From: Paracoccus lichenicola
Lineage (GTDB): Bacteria > Pseudomonadota > Alphaproteobacteria > Rhodobacterales > Rhodobacteraceae
Reading direction: 5' to 3'
DNA length: 64,000 nucleotides
Assembly: GCF_009708075.1 (NCBI RefSeq)
Contig: NZ_WMBT01000001.1
Span: 1-64,000, forward strand
Of the stretch, positions 38,715 through 47,538 are shown piece after piece (within the stretch, counting starts at the first letter, position 1; the number at the start of each line of letters is the position of its first letter). A program made the position numbers and the translations under genes. The notes beneath the pieces were generated by a model, which saw only the letters and a list, made by a program, of their open reading frames with translations, was not told where the DNA came from and did no database searches.

Positions 38715-40202
38715 ATGACCAATCTGCGCGCCATCATTCCGGGTCAGCCCGTCAGCGCCGAGGACACGCCCTCGATCCCCTTCTCGCTGGAAGCCGAACA
38801 GCAGCTTCTGGGCGCGCTGCTGACCAACAACGACGTGTTCGACCGGGTCAGCCAGATCATCAAGCCGGACCACTTCTATCACCCGGTCCACGCCCGCATC
38901 TTCGACATCTGTTCCGAACGCATCCGCAAGAACGCCCTGGCCAGCCCCGTCACGATCAAGGCGTTCCTGGAACATGACGAGGGGCTGAGGGAACTGGGCG
39001 GGCCGGCCTATCTGGCGCGCATGGCGGGGGCCGCGATCAGCGCCTATGCCGCGCGCGACTATGCCCAGATGATCCGCGAATTCGCCCTGCGCCGCGAACT
39101 GATCCAGTTGGGCCAGGACATTTCCGCCCGCGCCGCCACGGTCGAGGTGGGCGACGAGGCCGAGGAGCAGATCAAGGCCGCCGAACAGACGCTGTACAAG
39201 CTGGGCGAGGCGGGCACGGCGGAGCGCGGCTTCCAGTCCTTCCTCAAGGCCGTGACGGGCGCGGTGCAGGCCGCCAACGCCGCCTATCAGCGCGACGGCA
39301 AGCTGTCGGGGATCTCGACCGGGCTGATCGACCTGGACGCCAAGATGGGGGGCCTGAACAATTCCGACCTGGTGATCCTGGCGGGCCGTCCCTCGATGGG
39401 CAAGACCTCGCTGGCGACCAACATCGCCTTCAACATCGCCAAGGCCCACAAGACGGGCGAACGCCCCGACGGCACAATCGGCACGGTCGAAGGTGGCGTG
39501 GTGGGCTTTTTCAGCCTGGAAATGTCGGCCGAACAGCTTGCCGCGCGGATCCTGTCCGAGGCGGCCGAGGTGCCCAGCGAACGCATCCGCAGCGGCAACA
39601 TGGACGAGGGCGAATTCCGCCGCTTCGTCGAGGCCGCGCACGCGTTGCAGAACTGCCCCCTGTATATCGACGACACGCCCGCCCTGCCGATCAACCAGCT
39701 TGCCGCCCGCGCGCGCAAGCTGAAGCGGACGCATGGGCTGGACGTGCTGATGGTGGACTATCTGCAACTGCTGAAGGCCGCGTCCGCCAAGGACAGCCGC
39801 GTGAACGAGGTGTCCGAGATCACCCAGGGGCTGAAAGCCGTCGCCAAGGAGCTGAACATCCCCGTGATCGCCCTGTCGCAGCTGTCGCGGCAGGTGGAAA
39901 ACCGCGACGACAAGCGCCCGCAGCTGTCGGACCTTCGCGAATCCGGGTCCATCGAGCAGGACGCCGACATCGTGATGTTCGTGTTCCGCGAGGAATACTA
40001 CAAGGAACGCGAAAAGCCGTCGGACAGCGACCTGGACGCCATGGCCAAGTGGCAGCAGGTGATGGAGCAATGCCACGGCAAGGCCGAGGTGATCCTGGGC
40101 AAGCAGCGCCACGGTCCCATCGGCACGGTCGAGCTTTCGTTCGAAGGCCAGTTCACCCGGTTCGGCAACCTGGCGAAGGACCGGCAATCGCAATGGGACT
40201 AG
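38715..40202 (+). CDS. dnaB: replicative DNA helicase
   Basis: DnaB is the hexameric helicase that unwinds DNA at the replication fork and recruits primase. The 495-aa protein has an N-terminal domain beginning PFSLEAEQQLLGALLTNN and a RecA-like ATPase with Walker A GRPSMGKTSLA near residue 225, Walker B DVLMVDYLQLL near 350, and the arginine-finger region KQRHGPIGTVELSFEG. The C-terminal segment SDLRESGSIEQDADIVMFVFREEYY is typical. No intein is present. The start follows AAAGGGGG at 38701. The last ten bases overlap the DUF486 gene. Confidence 0.97.
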   Translation: MTNLRAIIPGQPVSAEDTPSIPFSLEAEQQLLGALLTNNDVFDRVSQIIKPDHFYHPVHARIFDICSERIRKNALASPVTIKAFLEHDEGLRELGGPAYLARMAGAAISAYAARDYAQMIREFALRRELIQLGQDISARAATVEVGDEAEEQIKAAEQTLYKLGEAGTAERGFQSFLKAVTGAVQAANAAYQRDGKLSGISTGLIDLDAKMGGLNNSDLVILAGRPSMGKTSLATNIAFNIAKAHKTGERPDGTIGTVEGGVVGFFSLEMSAEQLAARILSEAAEVPSERIRSGNMDEGEFRRFVEAAHALQNCPLYIDDTPALPINQLAARARKLKRTHGLDVLMVDYLQLLKAASAKDSRVNEVSEITQGLKAVAKELNIPVIALSQLSRQVENRDDKRPQLSDLRESGSIEQDADIVMFVFREEYYKEREKPSDSDLDAMAKWQQVMEQCHGKAEVILGKQRHGPIGTVELSFEGQFTRFGNLAKDRQSQWD

Positions 40203-40549
40203 GCTTGCCGGTTCCCGTCGTCACCATCGGTCTTCTGATCGCCTCGAACGTCTTCATGACGGTGGCGTGGTACGGCCACCTGAAGTTCAAGACCGCGCCG
40301 CTGGTCACGGTGATCGCGGTCAGCTGGTTCATCGCGCTGTTTGAATACATCCTGCAGGTACCCGCCAACCGCATCGGCCACGGGCATTTCAGCGCAGCCC
40401 AGCTGAAGACCATCCAGGAGGTGATCAGCCTGTCGGTCTTCGCGCTGTTCTCGTGGGTTTATCTGGGGGAACGCATCGGCTGGCAGCACGGCGTGGGATT
40501 CGGGCTGATCTGCCTGGGCGCCTGGTTCATCTTTCACGATTTCGGCTAG
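40193..40549 (+). CDS. DMT-fold membrane protein of the DUF486 family
   Basis: A 118-aa protein with four hydrophobic segments. The sequence VFMTVAWYGHLKF...WFIALFEYILQVPANRIG...LKTIQEVISLSVFALFSWVYLGE fits DUF486, short proteins related to the drug/metabolite transporter fold that probably work as dimers. No substrate is known. It begins inside the last codons of dnaB in another frame, so translation is likely coupled. Confidence 0.85.
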   Translation: MGLGLPVPVVTIGLLIASNVFMTVAWYGHLKFKTAPLVTVIAVSWFIALFEYILQVPANRIGHGHFSAAQLKTIQEVISLSVFALFSWVYLGERIGWQHGVGFGLICLGAWFIFHDFG

Positions 40550-40561
40550 GCGCCCGGGCGG

Positions 40562-40870
40562 TCAGTGCGTCCAGGGTCCGCGGCGATCGGTGGCGAAGTT
40601 TTCGCCGTATCCGCGCGGGCGGACATTGGCGGCGCGCTTGTGCGGAGGCTGGACGACATAGTCGAAGCCATGCTCTCGCGCATAGTCCTCGGCCTGCTTT
40701 TGGGTGTCGAAGTGCAGGCGGACCTGGCTTTGGGTGTCGTCGCTGCTGATCCAGCCCATCAGCGGGTCGATCTCGCGCCCGACGGGCGGAAACTCCAGGA
40801 CCCAGCCTTTTGTCCGCGCATTGCCGGACTGCATGGCATTGCGGGCGGGTTGATAGATGCGGACGCGCAT
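40562..40870 (-). CDS. NDUFS4-like accessory subunit of respiratory complex I
   Basis: The 102-aa product begins [16 protein letters not shown] and contains [18 protein letters not shown] and the helix [16 protein letters not shown]. This is the ETC complex I subunit domain (NDUFS4, the 18-kDa mitochondrial subunit). Alphaproteobacteria, including Paracoccus, carry this supernumerary subunit. It is encoded alone, away from any nuo genes in the window. It is divergent from sodC with a 121-base gap. Confidence 0.88.
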   Translation of the reverse strand: MRVRIYQPARNAMQSGNARTKGWVLEFPPVGREIDPLMGWISSDDTQSQVRLHFDTQKQAEDYAREHGFDYVVQPPHKRAANVRPRGYGENFATDRRGPWTH

Positions 40871-40991
40871 GGGGCTACCTTTCGGGCGGATCTCGGGGCG
40901 ACTTATCGCCAATCGCGCGGCCCGGATCAAGGGCCGGAACGCCTGCCATGCCGCGGCGTTGAGGCTGCGACCGAAACCACAGGAGGTTCCC

Positions 40992-41516
40992 ATGCCATTC
41001 CGAACCGCTGCCGCCCTCGGGCTGCTGCTGGCCCTGCCCGCCGCCGCGCAGGACATGCCGCCGGTTGACGACCAACCGCCGATGACCGCCGACATCCTGT
41101 CCGCCGAAGGAGAGACCCTGGGCCGCGCCACTGCGATGGCAATGCCGTCAGGGATCATGCTGGTCACGCTGGAATTGCAGGGCGTTCCCCCGGGCATCCA
41201 CGGCGCCCATCTGCACCAAACCGGGGAATGCACGGCGCCCGATTTCGAATCGGCGGGCGGTCATCTGGCCGGTGACAAGGAACACGGCATTATGGCGGAA
41301 AACGGTCCCCACCCGGGGGATTTGCCCAACATCCACGTTCCGGACGGCGGGGCGCTGACGGTGGAATACTTCGTGGCCGGCCTGACCCCCGAGATGGTCG
41401 CGGACGAGGACGGATCCGCCATCATCATCCATGAACAACCCGACGATTACAGGGGCCAGCCATCCGGCCATGCGGGCGGACGAATCGGCTGCGGCACCTT
41501 TGCCCTGACGAACTAG
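40992..41516 (+). CDS. sodC: periplasmic Cu/Zn superoxide dismutase
   Basis: The 174-aa product has a signal peptide ([20 protein letters not shown]) and the copper/zinc ligands in [30 protein letters not shown] and [10 protein letters not shown]. The paired cysteines are GEC and IGCGTFAL. It converts superoxide in the periplasm to hydrogen peroxide. AGGAGG lies six bases before the ATG at 40992. Confidence 0.96.
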   Translation: MPFRTAAALGLLLALPAAAQDMPPVDDQPPMTADILSAEGETLGRATAMAMPSGIMLVTLELQGVPPGIHGAHLHQTGECTAPDFESAGGHLAGDKEHGIMAENGPHPGDLPNIHVPDGGALTVEYFVAGLTPEMVADEDGSAIIIHEQPDDYRGQPSGHAGGRIGCGTFALTN

Positions 41517-41518
41517 CC

Positions 41519-41824
41519 CTATCGGACCGGCGCGGCGTCCGTGAAGGGCGCCGTGATCTCTGCCCTGCCCGTCTGCTTGTCGAGGATGCAGATCATGCGG
41601 TCCGTGCCCGTGGCCCGGGCCACGCTGACCAGGGCCGCACCATAGCTTTCGGACCCGAACGGGTTCACCTCGACCGTGACGGTGCTGTCGGCAAGCGCGG
41701 CGAGGGCGGTCCGGCAGGCCGTGTCAACCGTGGCGCGAAAGGCGTCCCAGGCGTCGTCGCTGGATGCCGTGGCGAATGCAGGCAGGACGGCCAAGGCGGT
41801 GGCGGCAAGTCCTTGTTTCATCAT
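41519..41824 (-). CDS. small secreted hypothetical protein
   Basis: A 101-aa product with a clear signal peptide (MMKQGLAATALAVLPAFATA) and a mature part with two cysteines (DTACR, MICILDK). No family is recognised. The ribosome site GGAGG precedes two consecutive ATGs (41824 and 41821). It ends two bases from the sodC stop, which converges on it. It diverges from the I78 gene. Confidence 0.65.
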   Translation of the reverse strand: MMKQGLAATALAVLPAFATASSDDAWDAFRATVDTACRTALAALADSTVTVEVNPFGSESYGAALVSVARATGTDRMICILDKQTGRAEITAPFTDAAPVR

Positions 41825-41892
41825 CTTTCCTCCAAGGGGCGGGGAACGCTTTGGTCCGCGCGTCGTTCTCACCCAAACACAAAGGTGATCCG

Positions 41893-42168
41893 ATGCCAAT
41901 CTCTGCGCGCATGATCCTGCCCGCCTTTTTCCTGGTTCCGCTGGCCGCCTGTGCGACGGCCTATGCCCCCACAGTCGCCGCGACCCGCTGCGATCCGGCC
42001 CGGCATCAGACCCTTGTCGGCATGAACATCGGAGATGTTTATCTGCCGCCGCAACTGGATTACCGGGAAATCAGTCCCGGGCAGATCGTGACGCAGGAAT
42101 ACCAGCCGGGGCGGCTGAACATCTTCCTCGATCCCAAGGGCTGGATCGCCCGGGTCACCTGCGGCTGA
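41893..42168 (+). CDS. I78-family peptidase inhibitor lipoprotein
   Basis: A 91-aa protein with a lipoprotein signal (lipobox LAAC at residues about 17-20). The mature part, CDPARHQTLVGMNIGDVYLP...LNIFLDPKGWIARVTCG, matches the inhibitor I78 fold, with the two cysteines that form a disulphide. Such proteins inhibit serine proteases in the periplasm. It converges with cmk. Confidence 0.85.
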   Translation: MPISARMILPAFFLVPLAACATAYAPTVAATRCDPARHQTLVGMNIGDVYLPPQLDYREISPGQIVTQEYQPGRLNIFLDPKGWIARVTCG

Positions 42169-42175
42169 GAGGGGG

Positions 42176-42760
42176 TCACGCCCGCGCCCGGTCCACCTGG
42201 GCGATGGCGCGGGCAATCGCCTCGGCGATGGTCAGGTCGCTGGTGTCCAGAACGACCGCATCGTCGGCGGGCTTCAGGGGCGCCGTCGCGCGTTCGCTGT
42301 CGCGGCGGTCGCGTTCCTGCAACTCGGCCAGCATCTGGGCGGGGTCGGCGCCAAGCTCGGCCGCGCGGCGGGCGGCGCGCACCTGGTCCGAGGCCGTGAC
42401 ATACAGCTTGATGGCCGCGTCCGGGCAGATGACCGTGCCGATATCGCGTCCGTCCAGCACCGCGCCGGGTTCCCGGGTGGCAAAGCGGCGCTGGAAATCC
42501 ACCAGGGCGGCGCGCACCTCGGGGATGGTCGCCACGCGGCTGGCGGCCTGCCCGGCCTGGGCGCTGCGCAGGTCGGACCGGGCCAGGTCGCCCGCGTCCA
42601 GCGTCTGCGCGGCCAGCACGGGATCGCCGCCCTTGGCCCCGGTCGCCCGATACAGCAGCCCCGTATCCAGGTGGTGAAAGCCGAAATGCGCCGCAAGCGC
42701 GCGGGCGATGGTGCCCTTGCCCGAGGCGGCGGGTCCGTCGATGGCGATGATGAATGGCAT
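42176..42760 (-). CDS. cmk: cytidylate kinase
   Basis: Cmk phosphorylates CMP and dCMP. The 194-aa sequence starts [20 protein letters not shown] (P-loop) and has [10 protein letters not shown], the [14 protein letters not shown] substrate segment and the lid [14 protein letters not shown] part. I take the ATG at 42760; the frame opens at 42796. The segment after YRATG ([11 protein letters not shown]) is somewhat shortened compared with other members. It is separated from tsf by a terminator. Confidence 0.94.
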   Translation of the reverse strand: MPFIIAIDGPAASGKGTIARALAAHFGFHHLDTGLLYRATGAKGGDPVLAAQTLDAGDLARSDLRSAQAGQAASRVATIPEVRAALVDFQRRFATREPGAVLDGRDIGTVICPDAAIKLYVTASDQVRAARRAAELGADPAQMLAELQERDRRDSERATAPLKPADDAVVLDTSDLTIAEAIARAIAQVDRARA

Positions 42761-42822
42761 GGCTTCGCAAGGCAGTTTCGCGCCCGTGCATGACATGCCG
42801 CCGTGCGGGCGTCAAAACGAAA

Positions 42823-42849
42823 AACGCCGGCCCCCAGGGGACCGGCGTT
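42823..42849 (-). terminator. Rho-independent terminator of rpsB-tsf
   Basis: On the minus strand AACGCCGG, an 11-base G/C loop and CCGGCGTT are followed by TTTCGTTTT, 22 bases past the tsf stop codon. Confidence 0.85.
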
Positions 42850-42870
42850 CCGTTGTCCAGGAGAACGGGA

Positions 42871-43782
42871 TCAGGCGCCGCTGAGGGTCTTGGCGACCTC
42901 GGCCGCGAAATCCTCTTCCTTCTTCTCGATGCCTTCGCCGACCGCCACGCGGGCATAGCCGGTGATCTCGACCCCGGCTTCCTTCGCGGCCTGCTCGACC
43001 GTCAGGTCGGGGTTGATCACGAAAGCCTGGCCCAGCAACGTGTTTTCGGCCACGAACTTCTTCATCCGGCCCGGGATGATGTTGTTCTGGATCACGGCCT
43101 CGGGCTTCGGCTTGGACGAGGCGGCGTTTTCTTCCAGCGCCTTGGCGGTCTGGACTTCCAGTTCGCGCGCCAGCAGCGCCTGGTCCATGGTCGCTTCCGA
43201 CAGCGAGACCGGGCTGGTCGCGGCGATGTGCATCGCGAACTGCTTGCCGATGGCCTGCGCCTTGTCCTTGTCGCCCTTCAGCGCGACCAGAACCCCGATC
43301 CGGCCCAGGCCGTCGCCTGCGGCGTTGTGGACATAGGACACCACCGTGTCGCCTTCCAGCAGATGCATCCGGCGCAGGGTCATGTTCTCGCCGATGCGGG
43401 CGATGGCGTCGGTCAGCACCTCGGACACGGGCTTGCCGTTCAGGTGCGTGGCCTTCAGCACCTCGACATCCGTGGCGGTGGTCAGGGCGATGTCGGTGAT
43501 GTCGCGGACCAGCTGCTGGAAGTCGGCGTTCTTGGCGACGAAGTCGGTTTCCGAGTTGATCTCGACGGCGACGCCGCGGCCATCGGTGACCTGCACGCCC
43601 ACCAGACCTTCGGCGGCGACGCGGTCGGCCTTCTTGGCGGCCTTGGCCAGACCCTTGGTGCGCAGCCAGTCGATGGCGGCTTCCATGTTGCCGTCGGTCT
43701 CGGTCAGCGCCTTCTTGGCGTCCATCATCCCTGCGCCGGTCGTTTCGCGCAGCTCTTTCACCATCGCGGCGGTGATAGCCAT
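42871..43782 (-). CDS. tsf: translation elongation factor Ts
   Basis: EF-Ts recycles EF-Tu-GDP to EF-Tu-GTP. The 303-aa protein starts [23 protein letters not shown], the standard N-terminal signature, and contains the EF-Tu-interacting motif [10 protein letters not shown] near residue 80. It follows rpsB by 86 bases on the same strand, and the pair is a usual operon. Confidence 0.98.
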   Translation of the reverse strand: MAITAAMVKELRETTGAGMMDAKKALTETDGNMEAAIDWLRTKGLAKAAKKADRVAAEGLVGVQVTDGRGVAVEINSETDFVAKNADFQQLVRDITDIALTTATDVEVLKATHLNGKPVSEVLTDAIARIGENMTLRRMHLLEGDTVVSYVHNAAGDGLGRIGVLVALKGDKDKAQAIGKQFAMHIAATSPVSLSEATMDQALLARELEVQTAKALEENAASSKPKPEAVIQNNIIPGRMKKFVAENTLLGQAFVINPDLTVEQAAKEAGVEITGYARVAVGEGIEKKEEDFAAEVAKTLSGA

Positions 43783-43868
43783 GATCCGTCTCCTTTGATC
43801 AACGCGTCAGGCGGGGCATGTCCCCGCCTGACGACAGTTCCGTGAATGTATCGGGACGCAAGCGCCGA

Positions 43869-44651
43869 TCAGGCGTCGGCGGTCGCCTGTTCGGCAACAG
43901 GCTCGTCCAGCAGCTCCTCGGGGGCGTCGGACAGCGCGCCGACATCCACGCCGGCGGCGCCCATCTGGGCCGACATGCCGTCAAGCGCGGCGCGGCTGGC
44001 CAGGTCGCAATACAGCGCGATGGCCCGGGCGGCGTCGTCGTTGCCGGGGATGATGTAGTCCACGCCTTCGGGCGAGCAGTTGGTATCGACCACGGCCACG
44101 ACCGGGATGCCCAGCTTCCTGGCTTCCAGGATCGCCAGGTCTTCCTTGTTCACGTCGATGACGAACAGCAGATCCGGCAAGCCGCCCATGTCGCGGATGC
44201 CGCCCAGCGAGGCTTGCAGCTTGCTCTGCTCACGCTCGAGCTGCAGACGCTCTTTCTTGGTCATGCCTTCGGCGCCGCCGGCCATGGTCTCGTCCAGGGC
44301 CTTCAGGCGGTTGATCGACTGGGACACGGTCTTCCAGTTGGTCAGCGTGCCGCCCAGCCAGCGGTGGTTCATGTAGAACTGGGCCGAGCGTTCCGCCGCG
44401 TCCGCGATCGGCTTCTGCGCCTGGCGCTTGGTGCCGACGAACAGGATGCGGCCGCCCTTGGCGACGGTGTCGCGCACGACCTGCAGGGCCGCGTCCAGCA
44501 TCGGGACGGTCTGCGTCAGGTCCAGGATGTGGATGCCGTTGCGGTCGCCATAGATGAATTCCGCCATGCGCGGATTCCAGCGTTGCGTCTGGTGACCGTA
44601 GTGAACGCCAGCTTCCAAGAGCTGACGCAGATTGAATTCGGGAAGCGCCAT
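43869..44651 (-). CDS. rpsB: 30S ribosomal protein S2
   Basis: S2 binds the 30S subunit back near the head. The 260-aa product opens [26 protein letters not shown] and has the second signature [20 protein letters not shown]. The C-terminal tail is acidic ([22 protein letters not shown]), as in related species. GGAAAGGAC precedes the ATG at 44651. A structured leader lies upstream. Confidence 0.98.
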   Translation of the reverse strand: MALPEFNLRQLLEAGVHYGHQTQRWNPRMAEFIYGDRNGIHILDLTQTVPMLDAALQVVRDTVAKGGRILFVGTKRQAQKPIADAAERSAQFYMNHRWLGGTLTNWKTVSQSINRLKALDETMAGGAEGMTKKERLQLEREQSKLQASLGGIRDMGGLPDLLFVIDVNKEDLAILEARKLGIPVVAVVDTNCSPEGVDYIIPGNDDAARAIALYCDLASRAALDGMSAQMGAAGVDVGALSDAPEELLDEPVAEQATADA

Positions 44652-44690
44652 TCCATGTCCTTTCCGGTTTGCGCCTTGGCAAAGGATTCA

Positions 44691-44739
44691 GGGCATATGC
44701 CCCAACCGGTGGACCTTTTGCGGATTTCTCCCGCAAAGG
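44691..44739 (-). promoter_or_regulatory. structured leader of rpsB
   Basis: Between the predicted promoter and the ATG the transcript can form CCTTTGCGG / CCGCAAAAGG (44739-44714) and the palindromic GGGCATATGCCC (44702-44691). A structured S2 leader used for autoregulation is known in gamma-proteobacteria; an equivalent role here is inference. Confidence 0.4.
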
Positions 44740-44765
44740 CCCGCCCCTGCCTGTGAAGTGTGGGG

Positions 44766-44794
44766 CAAATAGCCCCTGCGCGCGCCATTTGCAA
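44766..44794 (-). promoter_or_regulatory. promoter of rpsB-tsf
   Basis: On the minus strand TTGCAA (44794-44789) and TATTTG (44771-44766) are separated by exactly 17 bases and lie 115 bases upstream of rpsB. The -10 falls within GGGGC-AAATA-GCCCC. Confidence 0.55.
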
Positions 44795-44881
44795 GGGGTC
44801 ACGCGGATCGCGCGGCATTTGAACGAACTGTCAATTGCCCGCGTTGTATGGGTCAGGCAAGATTGGCGGAAGGGGTACATC

Positions 44882-45532
44882 ATGACTGACAGCCAGTTCC
44901 GCTTCGGGCGGCATTATGATTTCCACGAAAGGCTGGCGGACGGCATCGTCCATGCCATCGGCGTCGCCCTGGCGGTGGTGGGCGTGGCGGTGCTGGTGTT
45001 CCAGGCCGCGACCTCGGCCACCCGGGCCGAGGTTCTGGCCGTCTCGATCTATGGCACCGGGCTGATCCTGGCCCTGGCGGTATCGTTCCTCTACAACGCG
45101 CTGCCGCATTCGGCGCTGAAATGGAAACTGCGGCGGGCCGATCATTCGGCGATCTTCATCCTGATCGCGGCCACCTATACGCCCTTCCTGCACAAGGCAT
45201 CGGCCGATCCGGTGGTTTTCGCCTTGCTGATCTGCATCTGGACCATGGCCGCGCTTGGCATCGCGCTGAAATGCCTGCTGCCCGGGCGATACGACCGGCT
45301 GGCGATACTGCTGTACATTCTGATGGGGTGGAGCGGGCTTGTCGCTTTCCGTCCCATCGCCGACAACCTGCCGCCCTTGTCCATGCTGCTGATCGTGATC
45401 GGGGGGATCGTCTATACCGTGGGCGTGATCTTCCACGTCTGGGAACGGCTGCGCTTTCAGAACGCGATCTGGCACGGCTTTGTCGTGACGGCCGCGGCCA
45501 TCCATTATGTCGCGGTGCTGTCCGCGATCTAG
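44882..45532 (+). CDS. hemolysin III / PAQR family membrane protein
   Basis: A 216-aa protein with seven hydrophobic segments. The N-terminal FHERLADGIVHAIG, the SFLYNALPHSALKWKLRRADHSAIFILIAATYTPFL centre and the IFHVWERLRFQNAIWHGFVVTAAAIHY end contain the conserved Asp and three His of the PAQR/hemolysin III family, which bind zinc. The name hemolysin is historical; in bacteria the role is unproven and may be hydrolysis of lipids. The ATG at 44882 follows AAGGGG. It diverges from rpsB. Confidence 0.9.
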   Translation: MTDSQFRFGRHYDFHERLADGIVHAIGVALAVVGVAVLVFQAATSATRAEVLAVSIYGTGLILALAVSFLYNALPHSALKWKLRRADHSAIFILIAATYTPFLHKASADPVVFALLICIWTMAALGIALKCLLPGRYDRLAILLYILMGWSGLVAFRPIADNLPPLSMLLIVIGGIVYTVGVIFHVWERLRFQNAIWHGFVVTAAAIHYVAVLSAI

Positions 45533-45633
45533 GTTAGCGGTATCGGGATTTGCGCCCGGGGGCGGCAAACCGCTTGCATCGCCCCCCGTCCGCGGGCAGT
45601 TTGCCCCCGGATCGCGGAACGGAAGGTGGCGCC

Positions 45634-46278
45634 ATGAACCCTGAACTCCAGTCGCAAAAGACGCGCGCATTGTGCAGGCTTGCCCCGGTCATTCCGGTGA
45701 TCGTCATCAAGAACGCGGAACGCGCGGCGGGCCTGGCCCGTGCCCTGGTGTCGGGCGGGCTGCCGGTGCTGGAGATCACGTTGCGGTCCGACGCCGCGCT
45801 GGACGCCATCCGGGCGATGTCGGGCGTGTCGGGCGGCCATGTCGGCGCGGGCACGGTGCTGACGCCGGACGACGCCAAGCGCGCCAAGGATGCGGGCGCG
45901 AGTTTCGCCGTCTCGCCCGGCCTGACCGACCGCCTGATCGCCGCCTGCGAGGAGTTGGAGCTGCCCCTGCTGCCCGGCACCGCCACCGCGTCCGAGGTGA
46001 TGCGCGCGGCGGATGCAGGCTATGACATGCTGAAGTTCTTTCCGGCCGAGGCGATCGGCGGCGCGCCCGCGCTGAAATCGCTGGCGGGACCGCTGCCGAA
46101 GGTCAGCTTCTGTCCGACCGGCGGCATTTCGGTTGCCAATGCCGGTGACTATCTGTCGCTGCCGAACGTGGTCTGCGTGGGCGGCAGCTGGATCGCCACC
46201 GATGCCGATGTCAGCGCCGAGAACTGGGGCGCGATCCAGGAACGGGCGCACGCCGCATCCCGGTTGAGCCGGGGCTGA
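45634..46278 (+). CDS. eda: 2-dehydro-3-deoxyphosphogluconate aldolase
   Basis: This class I aldolase cleaves KDPG to pyruvate and glyceraldehyde 3-phosphate in the Entner-Doudoroff path, the main sugar route in Paracoccus relatives. The 214-aa sequence has Glu in GLPVLEITLRS, AGTVLTPDDAK and the Schiff-base lysine in MLKFFPAEAIGG. It is a lone copy without edd or zwf nearby. The MFS gene starts two bases after its stop. Confidence 0.95.
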   Translation: MNPELQSQKTRALCRLAPVIPVIVIKNAERAAGLARALVSGGLPVLEITLRSDAALDAIRAMSGVSGGHVGAGTVLTPDDAKRAKDAGASFAVSPGLTDRLIAACEELELPLLPGTATASEVMRAADAGYDMLKFFPAEAIGGAPALKSLAGPLPKVSFCPTGGISVANAGDYLSLPNVVCVGGSWIATDADVSAENWGAIQERAHAASRLSRG

Positions 46279-46280
46279 CC

Positions 46281-47483
46281 TTGGTCCCCGACGACAGGCG
46301 CGCCCGCCGCAACGTGATCGTACTGGTCGCGGCGCAGGCGATCCTGGGCGCCCAGATGTCGGTGATCTTCATCGTCGGCGGTTTGGCGGGCCAGATCCTG
46401 GCGCCGAACCCTTGCATCTCCACCCTGCCCTTGTCGATGATCGTCCTGGGATCGGCGCTGACCGCGCGTCCGCTGGCGCGCTTCATGCAGGATCGCGGCA
46501 GGCAGGCGGGTTTCATGCTGGCGGTTCTTGCGGGCGGCTTGGGCGCGGCACTGGCGGCATGGGGGCTGTCGGCGGGGTCGTTCTGGCTGTTCATGGCCGG
46601 ATCCCTGCTGACCGGCATCTACATGTCGGCGCAGGGTTTCTATCGCTTCGCCGCCACCGACCTCGCGTCCGAGGATTACGCCCCCCGCGCGATCAGCTGG
46701 GTGATGGCGGGCGGGCTGGCCGCCGCGATCATCGGCCCGGCCGTAGTGCGGGTCACGGACGGACTGACGGCGGTGCCGTTCCTGGCCACCTATCTGGCGG
46801 TGATCGGGCTGAACGCGCTTGGGCCGTTCCTGTTCGCGTTCCTCGACAGTCCCAGGCCTGCGCCTGCCGAGGCCGACGCGGATGCGGGCCGCCCGCTGGC
46901 CGAACTGCTGCGCCAGCCGCAGATTGCCGTGGCGATGATCTGCGGCATGGTGGCCTATGCCCTGATGAACCTGGTGATGACCTCGACCCCGCTGGCGGTG
47001 GTGGGCTGCGGCTTTGCGCCGACGGATGCGGCCAATATCGTCAGCGTGCATGTGCTGGCAATGTTCGCGCCCAGCTTCTTCACCGGCCACCTGATCGCCC
47101 GCTTCGGCGCGGAGCGGATCGTCGCGGTGGGCCTGTTCCTGCTGGCCCTGGCGGGGGCCGCCGCCCTGTCGGGGGTGGAACTGTCGCATTTCTTCGCCAC
47201 CCTGATCCTGTTGGGGATGGGTTGGAACTTCGGCTATATCGGCGCCACCACCATGCTGTCCCGCGCCCACGCCCCCGAGGAGCGGGGCCGCGTCCAGGGC
47301 CTGAACGACGCGGTGGTGTTCGGGGGCGTGTTTCTTGCCTCGCTGTCCTCGGGCGGGCTGATGAATTGCAGCGGGGGTTCCGTAGTGGCGGGCTGGAACG
47401 CGGTCAATCTGGCGATGCTGCCCTTCCTGGTGCTGGCGGGCGGGGCGCTGATCTGGCTGATGCTGCGCCCGGCGGATGCGTAG
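46281..47483 (+). CDS. MFS transporter, possibly RfnT-like
   Basis: A 400-aa integral membrane protein with about twelve helices. It starts at a TTG directly after eda, so it is probably cotranscribed. The sequence FMQDRGRQAGFMLAVLAGGLGAALAAWG and YRFAATDLASEDYAPRAISWVMAGGLAAAIIGP resembles the group that includes the riboflavin transporter RfnT, but uptake of riboflavin is not shown. A hydrophilic loop near residue 195-210 joins the halves. Confidence 0.8.
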   Translation: MVPDDRRARRNVIVLVAAQAILGAQMSVIFIVGGLAGQILAPNPCISTLPLSMIVLGSALTARPLARFMQDRGRQAGFMLAVLAGGLGAALAAWGLSAGSFWLFMAGSLLTGIYMSAQGFYRFAATDLASEDYAPRAISWVMAGGLAAAIIGPAVVRVTDGLTAVPFLATYLAVIGLNALGPFLFAFLDSPRPAPAEADADAGRPLAELLRQPQIAVAMICGMVAYALMNLVMTSTPLAVVGCGFAPTDAANIVSVHVLAMFAPSFFTGHLIARFGAERIVAVGLFLLALAGAAALSGVELSHFFATLILLGMGWNFGYIGATTMLSRAHAPEERGRVQGLNDAVVFGGVFLASLSSGGLMNCSGGSVVAGWNAVNLAMLPFLVLAGGALIWLMLRPADA

Positions 47484-47485
47484 CG

Positions 47486-47537
47486 GCGGGGGCGCTTCGC
47501 CCCCCGCACCCCCCGAGGATATTTGGGCAAAGGTGAA
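47486..47537 (+). repeat. interspersed GGATATTT-type repeat, copy 2
   Basis: An imperfect G/C hairpin GCGGGGGCG / CGCCCCCCGC (47486-47507) is followed by CCCCGAGGATATTTGGGCAAAGGTGAAA. The tail closely matches 19793-19817. The element fills the gap between the MFS gene and xseA and may also terminate transcription. Confidence 0.6.
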
Positions 47538-47538
47538 A

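Noticed and set aside
38715..40202. Intein in dnaB
   Set aside because: The Walker A region and the rest of the 495-aa protein are continuous with normal length.
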